A DNA stretch of 64,000 nucleotides from Chloroflexota bacterium (GTDB taxonomy: Bacteria > Chloroflexota > Dehalococcoidia > Lucifugimonadales > UBA3495), in the NCBI GenBank assembly GCA_009840165.1, contig VXOG01000028.1, positions 29,937-93,936 of the forward strand, written 5' to 3'. Each line of letters begins with the position of its first letter. Position 1 is the first letter of the stretch. Positions 9,377 through 19,202 of this stretch are shown piece after piece. The position numbers and the translations under genes were made by a program. The notes under the pieces were generated by a model. The model saw only the letters and a list, made by a program, of their open reading frames with translations, did no database searches and was not told the origin of the DNA.

Positions 9377-10489
9377 ATGCAGTCCATCACCATCGACCGT
9401 GCCAAACGCCTCAAAGAAGAACCCCACCTCGGTCACAACCGCTGGCATCCTGACATCACGCCCATCGTAGAAGTTGACCCCGGCGAGGAGGTCATCCTCG
9501 AAACCCGCGACGCCTCCGACTCCCAGATCCAGCCCGGCATGACCGAGGCCGACCTCGCCGGCCTGGACGCCAAGGTTGCCCACCCCCTAACCGGCCCGGT
9601 GTACGTCAAGGGAGCAGAACCCGGCGACCTCCTGGAAATCGAATACGTTGACATAACCGCCCAGCCGCGCGGCTGGACCCGCAATCGCCCTGGGGCCGGA
9701 TTCCTCGCCGAGGTTTTCACAGATCCCTACCTCGTGCACTGGGACATTTCAGACGGCTGGGCCACCTCATCGCAGCTCCCCGGCGTTCGCATCCCCGATG
9801 GTTCCTTTATGGGGACCGCCGGGCTAGCCCCTTCCCATGAGCAGGTCGCCGCCTGGGCCGCCCGCGAAGCCGATTGGGTCAATCGCGGCGGTACGGCCGC
9901 GCCCCCGGACCCCGAAGACGCCATTCCCGCCGGCGGCCAGATCGCCAACGAGGGCCTGCGTACTCTGCCGCCGCGCGAAAACTGCGGCAATATCGACGCC
10001 AAGCAGATCACCACCGGTTCCCGGCTCTTTATCCCCGTCGCCGTTCGTGGCGGCCTCTACTCCGCCGGCGACGGTCACTTCGCCCAGGGCGACGGCGAAG
10101 TCTGCATCACCGCTATCGAGATGGGCGCTACCTGTACCGTCAGGTTCCATGTACACAAGGGACAGGCCGCCCGGCATAACATAACCATGCCGCGCTACGC
10201 CCATCCGGACTACTTCCTGCCGCCCGAATGGGCCGCGCCGCGCAATTTCATCGCCACCGTCGGCTATCCCATCCACCCCGACGGCGCCCAAGAGGGCTTG
10301 CAGAGCCTTACGTTGGCGGCTCGTAACGCCCTGCTCAACATGATCGCGCTGCTCCAGGAACGGGGATGGACGGCTCAGCAGGCTTACATAATCAGCAGCG
10401 TAGCCGTCGATCTGCGCGTTTCCAACATCGTGGACCTGCCCAACGTCACGGTGTCTGCCTTTCTGCCCGAGGACATTTTCAAAGGCTGA
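9377..10489 (+). CDS. Acetamidase/formamidase family protein
   Basis: 370 aa; HLGHNRWHPDITPIVEVDPGEEVILETRDASDSQI typical FmdA/AmdA N-terminus. Confidence 0.9.
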   Translation: MQSITIDRAKRLKEEPHLGHNRWHPDITPIVEVDPGEEVILETRDASDSQIQPGMTEADLAGLDAKVAHPLTGPVYVKGAEPGDLLEIEYVDITAQPRGWTRNRPGAGFLAEVFTDPYLVHWDISDGWATSSQLPGVRIPDGSFMGTAGLAPSHEQVAAWAAREADWVNRGGTAAPPDPEDAIPAGGQIANEGLRTLPPRENCGNIDAKQITTGSRLFIPVAVRGGLYSAGDGHFAQGDGEVCITAIEMGATCTVRFHVHKGQAARHNITMPRYAHPDYFLPPEWAAPRNFIATVGYPIHPDGAQEGLQSLTLAARNALLNMIALLQERGWTAQQAYIISSVAVDLRVSNIVDLPNVTVSAFLPEDIFKG

Positions 10490-10548
10490 TACACGCGCCG
10501 TCTTCTCTCGGACGACGCAACTGAGCGTCGTCCCACCCACATATCAAA

Positions 10549-10586
10549 GCGCCCCGGCCATTTGCCACCGGCCGGGGCGTCTTGTT
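10549..10586 (+). terminator. Intrinsic terminator-like hairpin
   Basis: gcgccccggccatttgccaccggccggggcgtcttgtt, GC stem followed by T-rich tract. Confidence 0.6.
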
Positions 10587-10695
10587 GTCCATCGTTTGCG
10601 CGATGGACGGGCTCGCCGGCGGGTCAGCTCGCCTTCGACCCGCCAGTTTGCCGCGCTGCGCCGCAGTCTGTACCACCAGGACCTGCGGCGTAGTT

Positions 10696-10923
10696 TCACT
10701 GGTTGATGCGCTTCACTTCCAGCACCTCGCCCGGGGCCAGCGCTACCCGGCGCACGTTGATTCCGAGTTTCAACATCCAATAGCCCAGGGTCGCCTTGCT
10801 GACTCCCAGGGTGTCCGCCGTCGCGGTCAGACCCTGGTCGTTGACCAGCGCAGGCAACAGACGCTCCAACGGCTGGTCGAATTCCTTTTCTACGCGCATC
10901 ATCAATTTCGTTTTCCGTGCCAT
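10696..10923 (-). CDS. Small helix-turn-helix DNA-binding protein
   Basis: 75 aa; LTATADTLGVSKATLGYWMLKLGINV HTH. Confidence 0.6.
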   Translation of the reverse strand: MARKTKLMMRVEKEFDQPLERLLPALVNDQGLTATADTLGVSKATLGYWMLKLGINVRRVALAPGEVLEVKRINQ

Positions 10924-11649
10924 AGTACACCTCCAGCGTGCACTAAATTCTTGGGTAACCCACTGCTTTCAATCGGACGGGTTACATTCCGTTGCCTTCA
11001 AGCTCTACACCAGTCAGTTTAGCGACAATCTCAGCCGATGTCAAGACGAGGTATAAAAGTTTCTAAAAGAATTTTTATAATCTTTCAGAACACTGCTTGA
11101 TACGTCGGTATTTTGCCACACCAGGCAACTGCCTGCTAGCGATTTCCAAACCGTGTTTTTCCAATTTTCGGCGATTTTGGCCGATTGAGCTCAAGAGCGC
11201 CCCATGACCACTCCGCCATGTGCGTCCGCCGACCGGCGACTCATACCTCGTTTCAGCTCGGCGATCCAACCGGTTCGGAACCTCCTGCGGGTTTCCAACA
11301 GCAGTGAGCCGGTCGAAAATGTAACGGCTGTCAGATCAATACGACATGTAACGCCGGTTTCTTACGGTTGCCCTGTTTGCGTGTACTCCCAGCATCCCGC
11401 CGGTACTAGTGGGGAGTACGGATACAACGTTCGTCGGCGGCCTCTCCGGGCCGGCGCACCTGCTACATTACGTCGGCCGTTAATTACATTCCCATCGGAT
11501 GTGTAATCGAGCCATGCAATGTAATTGCCAATCGGTTCTCTCAGTGTAGTACTAATAGGGTAACTGGCAGCACGGTGATAGTGGGCATCTGCGGACAGCG
11601 AACTTTTTTACCCAGATGTACATTGACAGGCCGGGTTGTCTCCATTTTT

Positions 11650-11668
11650 GTTACACTATTAGTGTAAC
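11650..11668. promoter_or_regulatory. Palindromic operator candidate GTTACACT-ATT-AGTGTAAC
   Basis: Perfect 8-bp arms with 3-nt spacer, about 160 bp upstream of the PLP enzyme gene. Confidence 0.5.
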
Positions 11669-11826
11669 GGTACTACATGCCACGGCTGATACATTATTTC
11701 GGTCTTCCGTTGCACTGAGATACAAAGCAATCCCCAATGGTTCAACGCGGTTGACACTTGATGTGCCGTTGCCTAATCTGCTTGCGGCAACGTTTTCGCC
11801 AATTCAACTATCTCGGAGCCGCTGAC

Positions 11827-12795
11827 GTGAACATTCCCACCCTGCCCGACGTTTTCCAGGCTCGCGCAACCATCGCACCCTACTTCCCCAGAACCCCACT
11901 CACATATTCATCTGCTCTCAGCGATCTCCTGGAAGCTGAGGTGTACCTGAAACACGAAGAACACCTACCCCTAGGGGCTTTCAAATCTCGCGGGGGTATC
12001 AACCTATTGGCTGGCATGCCCGAAGAGGAACGAGCGCGCGGCGTGATTACCGCCAGCAGCGGCAACCATGGCCAATCCATTGCCAGCGCCTGCCACATGT
12101 TCGGCGCCCGCGCGCTCATCGGCCTGCCGGTAGATGCCAACCCCAACAAGGTGGCCTCCATGGAAGCCCTGGGCGCTCAGCTGATTTTCTACGGAGCCAA
12201 CTTCGATGAGGCGAGGGAGCATTGCGAACGACTCGCCCAGGAGGAAGGCTACCGCTATGTCCACCCCGTGAACGAACCGGCCTTGATCGCAGGCGTCGGC
12301 ACCGCCAGCCTCGAAATTATCGAGGACCTGCCCGACGTGGAGGTAATGATGCTACCTATTGGCGGCGGCAGCGGCGTTTCCGGCGCTTGCGTGGTTGCCG
12401 GAGCCGTTAATCCCGCCATCCAGGTGGTTGCCGTCCAGTCGGAAGCCGCGCCGGCTGCTTTCTTGTCCTGGCAGCAGGGACAACTGGTATCCGCTCCGAT
12501 GCAAACTTGGGTGGAAGGCACGGCCACTGCGGTCGGCTACGAATTGCCGCAACAGATCATGAGACATCGCCTCCACGATTTTCTTCTCGTCAGCGAGGAC
12601 GACGTCAAACGCGCCGTGGCGATGCTGGTGGAAAAAGCGCACACTCTCGCGGAAGGCGCCGGGGCAACTGCCCTGGCCGGAGCGGTACGACACCCGGAGC
12701 TGGTCCGCGGCAAAAAAGTCTCCATAACAATCACGGGCGGGAACATTACGCTCGCGCAGCTCCGCGATTGCATAAACGTGTACCTTGATAGTTGA
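11827..12795 (+). CDS. PLP-dependent threonine/serine dehydratase-like protein
   Basis: GTG start; HLPLGAFKSRGGINLL (PLP lysine), ASSGNHGQSIA, LPIGGGSGVSG. Confidence 0.9.
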   Translation: MNIPTLPDVFQARATIAPYFPRTPLTYSSALSDLLEAEVYLKHEEHLPLGAFKSRGGINLLAGMPEEERARGVITASSGNHGQSIASACHMFGARALIGLPVDANPNKVASMEALGAQLIFYGANFDEAREHCERLAQEEGYRYVHPVNEPALIAGVGTASLEIIEDLPDVEVMMLPIGGGSGVSGACVVAGAVNPAIQVVAVQSEAAPAAFLSWQQGQLVSAPMQTWVEGTATAVGYELPQQIMRHRLHDFLLVSEDDVKRAVAMLVEKAHTLAEGAGATALAGAVRHPELVRGKKVSITITGGNITLAQLRDCINVYLDS

Positions 12796-12847
12796 TTCGC
12801 CACGGTGGCCGGCCTCAGGAAGCCGCCGGCATAAAACCGGTTGCAAA

Positions 12848-12884
12848 AAGCGCCGCCCGGTTCATGGGCGGCGCTTCTCGTTTT
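12848..12884. terminator. Intrinsic terminator between convergent genes
   Basis: aagcgccgcccggttcatgggcggcgcttctcgtttt. Confidence 0.7.
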
Positions 12885-12910
12885 CTGTTGCTGCGGCTTG
12901 GCGGCAACTC

Positions 12911-13936
12911 TCAAGAGTCTCGCGCGTTTCGTTCACCCAGATAACGCGCCAATTCGTCCCTTTCGAACTGCGGCAACTCGTGCTCCCCGGTCCGATCAAT
13001 CAGCCACATGCCATCTGCCTTTTCAATCATCTGGCCAATTTCCCAACCGTTTACGCCGATGGAATCCAACGCCCGCAGGGCTTTGGGCGCTTCAATAGAT
13101 GGCATCGTGGCCAACAACGCTCCGGACCCCAAGAGGCCCATCGGATCCACGCCAAGCGCCGCGCAAATCATCTCGCACTCGGGAAGCACCGGCGTGCTCT
13201 CCGCCTCAAAAACCACTCCGAGATCTGACGCGGCCGCGACTTCCCGCAGAGCGGTGACAATCCCTCCCTCCGTGATGTCATGCAGGCTGTGAACATCGAC
13301 TGATCCACGCAGCGCCCTTGCCACTCCCACTACGCTGATCCCAGGCTCCCGCAGATACGCGCCCGCTCGTTCGATGGTCGCAGTATCCAGGCCGGCGTTT
13401 CTCAGATCATCAGCGCATTCCGTGCCCAGAATTGCCGTACCTTCAATTGCCACGCCGGTCGAAAGCACAATGCTATCTCCGTCGCGAGCGCCTCCGGACG
13501 TTATCAGTTGATCCCTGCTCAACAATTCGCCCAGCATCGTACCCGTCACTATCGGCCGATCGATTCCAAGGGTGATCTCGCTGTGTCCTCCGATGATCGC
13601 CACTCCCAATTCCGAGCAGGCATCGGCAATATCCCGAACGAGGGCACGAACGTCATCCGGTGTAAAATGCTCCGGCATTAACAACGTTGGCAAGAACCAT
13701 TTAGGATCAGCGCCGGCGCAAGCAATGTCATTGGCGTTCACTTGTACCGCGTACCAACCCACTCGCTCGGTGGCGAACGTGATCGGATCCGACTTGGCCA
13801 CCAGCAAACGGTCGCCCATTTCGACCACCGCGCAATCTTCGCCAACGGCGGGTCCCACGACTACCCTTGAATCGTGGGTTCCAACATCGGTCAGTAGTTC
13901 CGCCAGTAGTCCCGGCGGCAATTTACCTGGTTTCAA
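12911..13936 (-). CDS. AIR synthase-related/HypE-like protein
   Basis: TTG start preceded by GGGAGG; VGEDCAVVEMGDRLLVAKSDPITF, HSLHDITEGGIVTALREVA. Confidence 0.8.
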   Translation of the reverse strand: MKPGKLPPGLLAELLTDVGTHDSRVVVGPAVGEDCAVVEMGDRLLVAKSDPITFATERVGWYAVQVNANDIACAGADPKWFLPTLLMPEHFTPDDVRALVRDIADACSELGVAIIGGHSEITLGIDRPIVTGTMLGELLSRDQLITSGGARDGDSIVLSTGVAIEGTAILGTECADDLRNAGLDTATIERAGAYLREPGISVVGVARALRGSVDVHSLHDITEGGIVTALREVAAASDLGVVFEAESTPVLPECEMICAALGVDPMGLLGSGALLATMPSIEAPKALRALDSIGVNGWEIGQMIEKADGMWLIDRTGEHELPQFERDELARYLGERNARDS

Positions 13937-14047
13937 CGTTCCTCCCGCAATTTCCGGTTCATAGTTCAGTTTAGCAAACTCGCTTGCAGGCGCATTGGAG
14001 TTTGCTATAATTGTGTCCGCTACGGCTCCTGTCGTAGCGCCGCATGT

Positions 14048-14124
14048 GGCGCATTCGTCTAGCGGCCCAGGACACCGCCCTCTCAAGGCGGAGATCAGGG
14101 GTTCGAATCCCCTATGCGCCACCA
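14048..14124 (+). tRNA. tRNA-Glu (CTC)
   Basis: GGCGCAT...ATGCGCC acceptor, anticodon loop ctctcaa, GGTTCGAATCC T-arm, encoded CCA. Confidence 0.95.
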
Positions 14125-14135
14125 TTGATGTCGTC

Positions 14136-14167
14136 GCCGACGCACCTCTCCGCGTCGGCGTTTCTTT
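14136..14167 (+). terminator. Intrinsic terminator after tRNA-Glu
   Basis: GCCGACGCacctctccGCGTCGGCgtttcttt. Confidence 0.7.
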
Positions 14168-14190
14168 ATATGAAGCCGTAGGTTCATGCC

Positions 14191-15078
14191 ATGCAGGACT
14201 CAACCACCGCGTTGGCCTTGGTTCTGGTGCTGGCTTCGGCTGCCGCCCATGCCACCTGGAACCTGCTCCTGAAGAAAGCGCAACGGCAGGAGGTTTTCGC
14301 TTGGTGGCTGTCCGGGTTCGGCGTTTTTGGTGCGCTCCCAATTGCCGTGGTGTTGGCGTTGCGTACTACCTTCGAGGTTGTGGGACTTTGGTACATAATT
14401 GCCACCATCCTGCTCCACATCTGTTATTTCCTGTTCCTGGGCCGCAGCCTGGCCCGCAGCGATCTCTCACTGGTTTATCCAATCGCGCGAGGTTTCGGCC
14501 CCGGCTTGGTACCGATACTGGCGGTTTTCTCGCTGGGGGAAACCGTTACGCCGGTAGCGTGGGTGGGCATTGGCGCGGTTGTAGTGGGCATCTACACGAC
14601 GGCGTGGTGGGGACAACTGCGACAGTTCACGACCAGGGCTACTCTGTTTGCGAACCTGCCCGGGCTGGGCTACGCCCTCCTCACGGGTATCTGTATCGCC
14701 CTGTACACCATCGTGGACAAGCGCGGTGTCGCGCATGTTAGCCCCTTCCTCTACCTCTATCTCATGACTGTGGGGGTTGCCGTTGGCTGGGCGCCTTACA
14801 TAATCCGCAACTACGGCGTCTCCAGCATAGCCCAGGAGTGGCGCAACGGGTGGCGTAGCGTAATCACGGCATCAGTGTTGTTGTTCCTCGCCTACGGTCT
14901 GGTGTTGACCGCGATGAGCATTACCGACGTGAGTTTTGTAGCGCCCGTTCGAGAGGTAGGTTCGCTGTTTGCCTTGGTACTGGGAGCCATTGTCTTGAAA
15001 GAGTGGGTGACTCGTGGCCGCGTCCTAGGCGCGGTTCTGATTGTTGCCGGAGTCGTGTTGATTGCTCTGTCTCGGTGA
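14191..15078 (+). CDS. EamA/DMT family transporter
   Basis: 295 aa polytopic; HATWNLLLKKA and repeated EamA-like TM segments. Confidence 0.85.
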   Translation: MQDSTTALALVLVLASAAAHATWNLLLKKAQRQEVFAWWLSGFGVFGALPIAVVLALRTTFEVVGLWYIIATILLHICYFLFLGRSLARSDLSLVYPIARGFGPGLVPILAVFSLGETVTPVAWVGIGAVVVGIYTTAWWGQLRQFTTRATLFANLPGLGYALLTGICIALYTIVDKRGVAHVSPFLYLYLMTVGVAVGWAPYIIRNYGVSSIAQEWRNGWRSVITASVLLFLAYGLVLTAMSITDVSFVAPVREVGSLFALVLGAIVLKEWVTRGRVLGAVLIVAGVVLIALSR

Positions 15079-15143
15079 ACCCTCAGAGTTCGGAAAGTTT
15101 ATAATGCGGCAATCAATAGGGCACCTCGCCAAGGGAGAGAGTT

Positions 15144-15779
15144 ATGGACAGCCGGATTGACCTGTTTGAAGCGATTTACAGCCAGCGCCAGATCACACGG
15201 TACAGGCCAGACCCGGTTCCACAAGGTGCCTTACAGCAGATGATCGATGCTGCCGTTCGCGCCCCCAATGGTGGAAACACGCAGCCCTGGGAGTTTGTGG
15301 TAGTCAACGATCCCGAAACCGTGCAGCGGCTGGGCGAGCTCTACAAAACAACCTGGTTGGACGCCATGGGCTGGGAACCGTCGCCCACCGAATCCCGGGT
15401 GTACCGCCATGCCCGTTACCTGGCCCATCACATGCCCGAAGTTCCGGCGATGATTGTCGTTTGCGCGGACCATTCGCGCGGTAGCGGGTATCAGCAAGAT
15501 CAGCCCATCGAGCGCGGTCGCCACGCGGCATCCATCTGGCCGGCCATTCAAAACCTGTTCCTGGCCGGCCGCGCCCTCGGGTTGGGCACTCGCATCACCA
15601 CCGTCCTCAATCGCAAGGAGGACGAGGTTCGCGAAATCCTCGGCCTTCCGGAATATGCCGAGATGATTTGCCTGACTCCTGTGGGCTATCCCCGCGGCAG
15701 CTTCGGACCGACCAATCGCCGCTCGCCGGCAGAAGTCACCTCATTCAACCGATGGGGTTTCCGCGATTGGAACGACTGA
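15144..15779 (+). CDS. Nitroreductase family protein
   Basis: IYSQRQITRYRPDPVPQGALQQMIDAAVRAPNGGNTQPWEFVVV; LGLGTRITTVL. Confidence 0.9.
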   Translation: MDSRIDLFEAIYSQRQITRYRPDPVPQGALQQMIDAAVRAPNGGNTQPWEFVVVNDPETVQRLGELYKTTWLDAMGWEPSPTESRVYRHARYLAHHMPEVPAMIVVCADHSRGSGYQQDQPIERGRHAASIWPAIQNLFLAGRALGLGTRITTVLNRKEDEVREILGLPEYAEMICLTPVGYPRGSFGPTNRRSPAEVTSFNRWGFRDWND

Positions 15780-15810
15780 TTCAAGCTAGCGTCAGTTGCG
15801 TGGAGTGGAT

Positions 15811-17190
15811 ATGTCCCAGCCGACCGTCAAGATAGAAAACGCCCGGTACATCGTAACGATGGACCCCAAACGTCGCATCATCGCCGACGGGACCGTCGTC
15901 ATCACCGGCAGCCAGATCAGTAGCGTTGGCAAAGCCTCCGAATTGGGCGGCGACATCGCCGACACCGTGATCGACGCCGCCGGAATGGTAGTGACCCCCG
16001 GCTTCGTTAATGGTCACATGCACATCAGCTATGCCCACGCAGTCCGGGGCTTGTTCCCGGACAACCTGGGCGCGGACTATCTCCCGAACGTGTTTCGGCT
16101 ACAGGCCGCGATGACTCCCGACGATGAGTACGCCACCTCTCTGCTGGCCATCACGGAGTTGCTGAAATACGGGACTACTACCTTCGTCGATCCTGGCACT
16201 ACCACTCACCTGGACGTGTGCATCGAGGCATATCACCGGTCGGGGTGCCGCATCGTCGTCGGCTGGAACGTGTTGGATCGTCCCAACCCGTTGAACCTGC
16301 CGGTGTACGACACCGATGAAGCAGTACGCATGACGGAAGAAACGGTTGCTCGCTACCACGGCGCCCTGGACGGTCTGGTGGGCGCCTGGGCCATGCCGTT
16401 CTCCTCAGAGTTTTGTTCCCCTGAGTTGCTGGCTGCTACACACGCCATCGCCGAATCCCGCGCCACCAGGTCCACGCTCCACTACAACAACGGCCCTCGC
16501 TGGATTCGGCACTGCGCCGAAACCCATGGCTGCACTCCCACCGAATACCTGGACCGTCTGGGCGTACTGACACCCGGTATGACGCTGGCCCATGGCCTTG
16601 GCATCGGCGATGATGAAGCGCGGCTGATTGGCGAACGTGGAGCGGCGGTCGTGATGTGCCCGACGGCCGCTATCAAGGGCGGCGCTCGCATGACCCAACA
16701 GGGCCTGATGCCTGAACTGCTGGAGTACGGCGCCGTCGTGGGCCTTGGTACCGATGCCGGGAACAACTCCAACCTGCTCGAAACGCTGCGCTCCGTATAT
16801 CTGGCGGCTGTATTGTACAAAGACGGCCGCGGCGACGTCGGCATAATCCCGGCCGAAACCGCGCTCGAACTTGGCACCATCAGAGGCGCGGCAGCGTTGG
16901 GGATGGATGACATAATCGGTTCTATCGAACCGGGCAAAGCCGCCGACCTGGTCCTGTTCGATACCAACCGGGCCGAGTGGGCCGCCCTGCATAACCCCGT
17001 GAATTCGTTGGTGTACAACGCCGACGGACGCAGCGTGCATACGGTGTTGGTGAATGGGCGTGTCGTGGTTGAAAACCACCAGGTTGGCTTCGTGGACGAG
17101 GCGGATTTGGTGGCCGACGTGCAACAAAAAGGCGACGCGCTCATCAAACGCGCCGCCGTGAAATTCGATTCACCCTGGCCGGTGGTGTGA
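15811..17190 (+). CDS. Amidohydrolase (AtzA/TrzA/SAH deaminase-like)
   Basis: VVTPGFVNGHMHISYAHAVRGL metal-binding HxH motif; VGLGTDAGNNSN; GSIEPGKAADLVLFD. Confidence 0.9.
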   Translation: MSQPTVKIENARYIVTMDPKRRIIADGTVVITGSQISSVGKASELGGDIADTVIDAAGMVVTPGFVNGHMHISYAHAVRGLFPDNLGADYLPNVFRLQAAMTPDDEYATSLLAITELLKYGTTTFVDPGTTTHLDVCIEAYHRSGCRIVVGWNVLDRPNPLNLPVYDTDEAVRMTEETVARYHGALDGLVGAWAMPFSSEFCSPELLAATHAIAESRATRSTLHYNNGPRWIRHCAETHGCTPTEYLDRLGVLTPGMTLAHGLGIGDDEARLIGERGAAVVMCPTAAIKGGARMTQQGLMPELLEYGAVVGLGTDAGNNSNLLETLRSVYLAAVLYKDGRGDVGIIPAETALELGTIRGAAALGMDDIIGSIEPGKAADLVLFDTNRAEWAALHNPVNSLVYNADGRSVHTVLVNGRVVVENHQVGFVDEADLVADVQQKGDALIKRAAVKFDSPWPVV

Positions 17191-17203
17191 CCGATTCCGC
17201 GCA

Positions 17204-18157
17204 TCATCGGGGATTGTTGTCGGGACCTCCAATATCGCGCAGGATGTTCTCCAGGGCCTGATCCAGGGCCGGGTCCAGATCCACCGGCTCCACAAAGGGA
17301 GTGTACTGATAGTCTAACCGCACCTGGTCGATGATCTGTTTCGCTTCGTTGTTGGTGCTGCCCAATCGTTCAAGGTTGTCCAGCAACTCCTGGGACTCCC
17401 GGCTGCCCATCTGCTCCAGCTCGGAAAGGTCCATTTCGATGCTGAAGAGAGACCGCAATCGGCGCAGAATGTCGTAGTAGGCCCGGTGGTCCTGGGTGAT
17501 CCCCAGTTGGTTGTTGTTGTTGGTCATAAACGGGTACATGGGAGCCATCGCCCCCATCCGGAACATCTGGACGTCCGGGTACTGGTAGTGAGCCATTGAC
17601 ACTAGGGCCATCCCGATGGTCGGCCCCTGCCGGCCCCGGCTGCCGTAGCTGGAGAACTGGACCCCGTAGCGTTCCAATTGTTCGCGCATTTCCGGCTGGG
17701 AATACACGCACGTAATCCGCCGCTCCAGATCGGGCGGCGCCGGTCCGTTGACCCCTTCAACTGCCACCGTTTGCTGGATTCCCAGTTCCTTGATGGCGTT
17801 GAAAAACGCTTCGGAATAGATGTCCAGCCGGTACCAGGGTTCTTCCCCAAGGAAGACCAGCAGTCCGCTGCCGATCTCATAAAAGGCGTTCTGCCGGGTC
17901 ATCGCCGAGCTGGGTAAACCTTCATGAAATGCTGCGGCAGGTCGGAAGGCGTCGTGGGTGCCGGCCACCTGGAAGGGGTAGCACATGCGGTTGACGTATT
18001 CCGTCATTTGACCGATCTGCCGGCCGCCGTTTTTCTCGATCAGGTAGCGGGGGAGTCCGCTGGAAATGCGGCCGCCGTTCGACCACTGCCGACGCCACCC
18101 GGCAATCAGATAGTTCGATTCGGGTTTGTCGGTAAAAGTGAAAAGTTCCTCAGGCAT
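17204..18157 (-). CDS. PAC2 family protein (proteasome assembly chaperone-like)
   Basis: LLVFLGEEPWYRLDIYSEAFFNAIKELGIQQTVAVEGVNG and GPTIGMALVSMAHYQYPDVQMFRMGAMAPMYP. Confidence 0.7.
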   Translation of the reverse strand: MPEELFTFTDKPESNYLIAGWRRQWSNGGRISSGLPRYLIEKNGGRQIGQMTEYVNRMCYPFQVAGTHDAFRPAAAFHEGLPSSAMTRQNAFYEIGSGLLVFLGEEPWYRLDIYSEAFFNAIKELGIQQTVAVEGVNGPAPPDLERRITCVYSQPEMREQLERYGVQFSSYGSRGRQGPTIGMALVSMAHYQYPDVQMFRMGAMAPMYPFMTNNNNQLGITQDHRAYYDILRRLRSLFSIEMDLSELEQMGSRESQELLDNLERLGSTNNEAKQIIDQVRLDYQYTPFVEPVDLDPALDQALENILRDIGGPDNNPR

Positions 18158-18234
18158 AATGGACCGCCTCCCTCCCCGGCTGCCAAGTCGAGGTTATGCC
18201 TAATATATCACATCGCCGGTTTCCCCACGCTTTC

Positions 18235-18271
18235 ACCCTCACCCCGACCTCCTGTCATCAAGGGAGAGAGG
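18235..18271. repeat. CCTCACCC...GGGAGAGAGGG dispersed repeat (inverted orientation)
   Basis: caccctcaccccgacctcctgtcatcaagggagagagg. Confidence 0.65.
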
Positions 18272-18279
18272 GAAATGTC

Positions 18280-18594
18280 TTAGTTGCGGGAGAATCCTCC
18301 GGCGCCGCCAAAGCCGGTGGTATGCTCGCTGACCAAGAAGGTGCCAGTGTCCCGTCCGTGGGTGGTTTCCAGTTCGACGTCGAAACGCTGGCCGCCGAAT
18401 TCGCCAAGCATCTCGAAACGGCGCTCGGTGTACACCCGGCCTTCGAAACCAACGCTCTCAACGTCCCGTTCTTCCTCACCGGACAGGTACATCTCAACGG
18501 CGGTGGTCATCAGCTTCTCCCGGTCTTCGCCGTTGAGAACGCCGGGCGCGCGCAGGAACACGTAGCCCCACCGTATGCCCATGTGCTCCATCAT
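18280..18594 (-). CDS. Conserved hypothetical protein
   Basis: 104 aa ORF, no strong rival frame. Confidence 0.5.
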   Translation of the reverse strand: MMEHMGIRWGYVFLRAPGVLNGEDREKLMTTAVEMYLSGEEERDVESVGFEGRVYTERRFEMLGEFGGQRFDVELETTHGRDTGTFLVSEHTTGFGGAGGFSRN

Positions 18595-18621
18595 GAGATT
18601 GCTGAACGATTGCCGGCCTGG

Positions 18622-18698
18622 TGGTGGGCGGTGAGGGACTCGAACCCCCGGCCTTCTGCGTGTAAAGCAGACGCTCTAACCATCTGAGCTAACCGCCC
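18622..18698 (-). tRNA. tRNA-Val (TAC)
   Basis: gggcggttagctcagatggttagagcgtctgctttacacgcagaaggccgggggttcgagtccctcaccgcccacca. Confidence 0.95.
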
Positions 18699-18736
18699 AT
18701 ATTCATCGAAAAGCATACAACGAAAGGGCAAACAAA

Positions 18737-18812
18737 TGGCGCGCTTGGCGAGATTCGAACTCACGACCTCTGCCTCCGCAGGGCAGCGCTCTATCCACTG
18801 AGCTACAAGCGC
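18737..18812 (-). tRNA. tRNA-Arg (GCG)
   Basis: gcgcttgtagctcagtggatagagcgctgccctgcggaggcagaggtcgtgagttcgaatctcgccaagcgcgcca. Confidence 0.95.
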
Positions 18813-18832
18813 GCGTGGCGTCGGAAAATACA

Positions 18833-18918
18833 TGGTGCCGAGGGAGGGATTTGAACCCACACGTCCTAATGGACACTGCGCCCTGAACGCAGCGCGTCTG
18901 CCGTTTCGCCACCTCGGC
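18833..18918 (-). tRNA. tRNA-Leu (CAG)
   Basis: gccgaggtggcgaaacggcagacgcgctgcgttcagggcgcagtgtccattaggacgtgtgggttcaaatccctccctcggcacca, long variable arm. Confidence 0.95.
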
Positions 18919-18960
18919 TGGTGGTTTTCCGATGTAAAGAGCCATTCGCTGCGGCGGATA

Positions 18961-19036
18961 TGGTGGGCGATGGAGGATTTGAACCTCCGACCTCCTCGGT
19001 GTGAACGAGGCGCTCTAACCGCTGAGCTAACCGCCC
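18961..19036 (-). tRNA. tRNA-Val (CAC)
   Basis: gggcggttagctcagcggttagagcgcctcgttcacaccgaggaggtcggaggttcaaatcctccatcgcccacca. Confidence 0.95.
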
Positions 19037-19202
19037 CAGCACGACTCAAGAGATATTATAGCCCGGCCCGCCTGATACGGCAACGTACCATCTCGCCCAG
19101 ACGCACGGGGTTTATGGGGTTGTCAGAATCAGGATCAGCAAGACTTGGGGATTTTCAGGATTAGTGGGTGGTGTTTGCTGGGCTTTCTCCTTTTGGGTTG
19201 AT

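Noticed and set aside
12911-13936. Possibility that the AIR synthase-like protein is SelD
   Set aside because: No N-terminal Cys/Sec-containing catalytic motif typical of SelD; better fit to generic AIR synthase/HypE-like proteins.
13937-14341. N-terminal extension of the AIR synthase-like ORF
   Set aside because: It reads through tRNA-Glu and its terminator on the opposite strand; the TTG start with GGGAGG at 13936 is more plausible.
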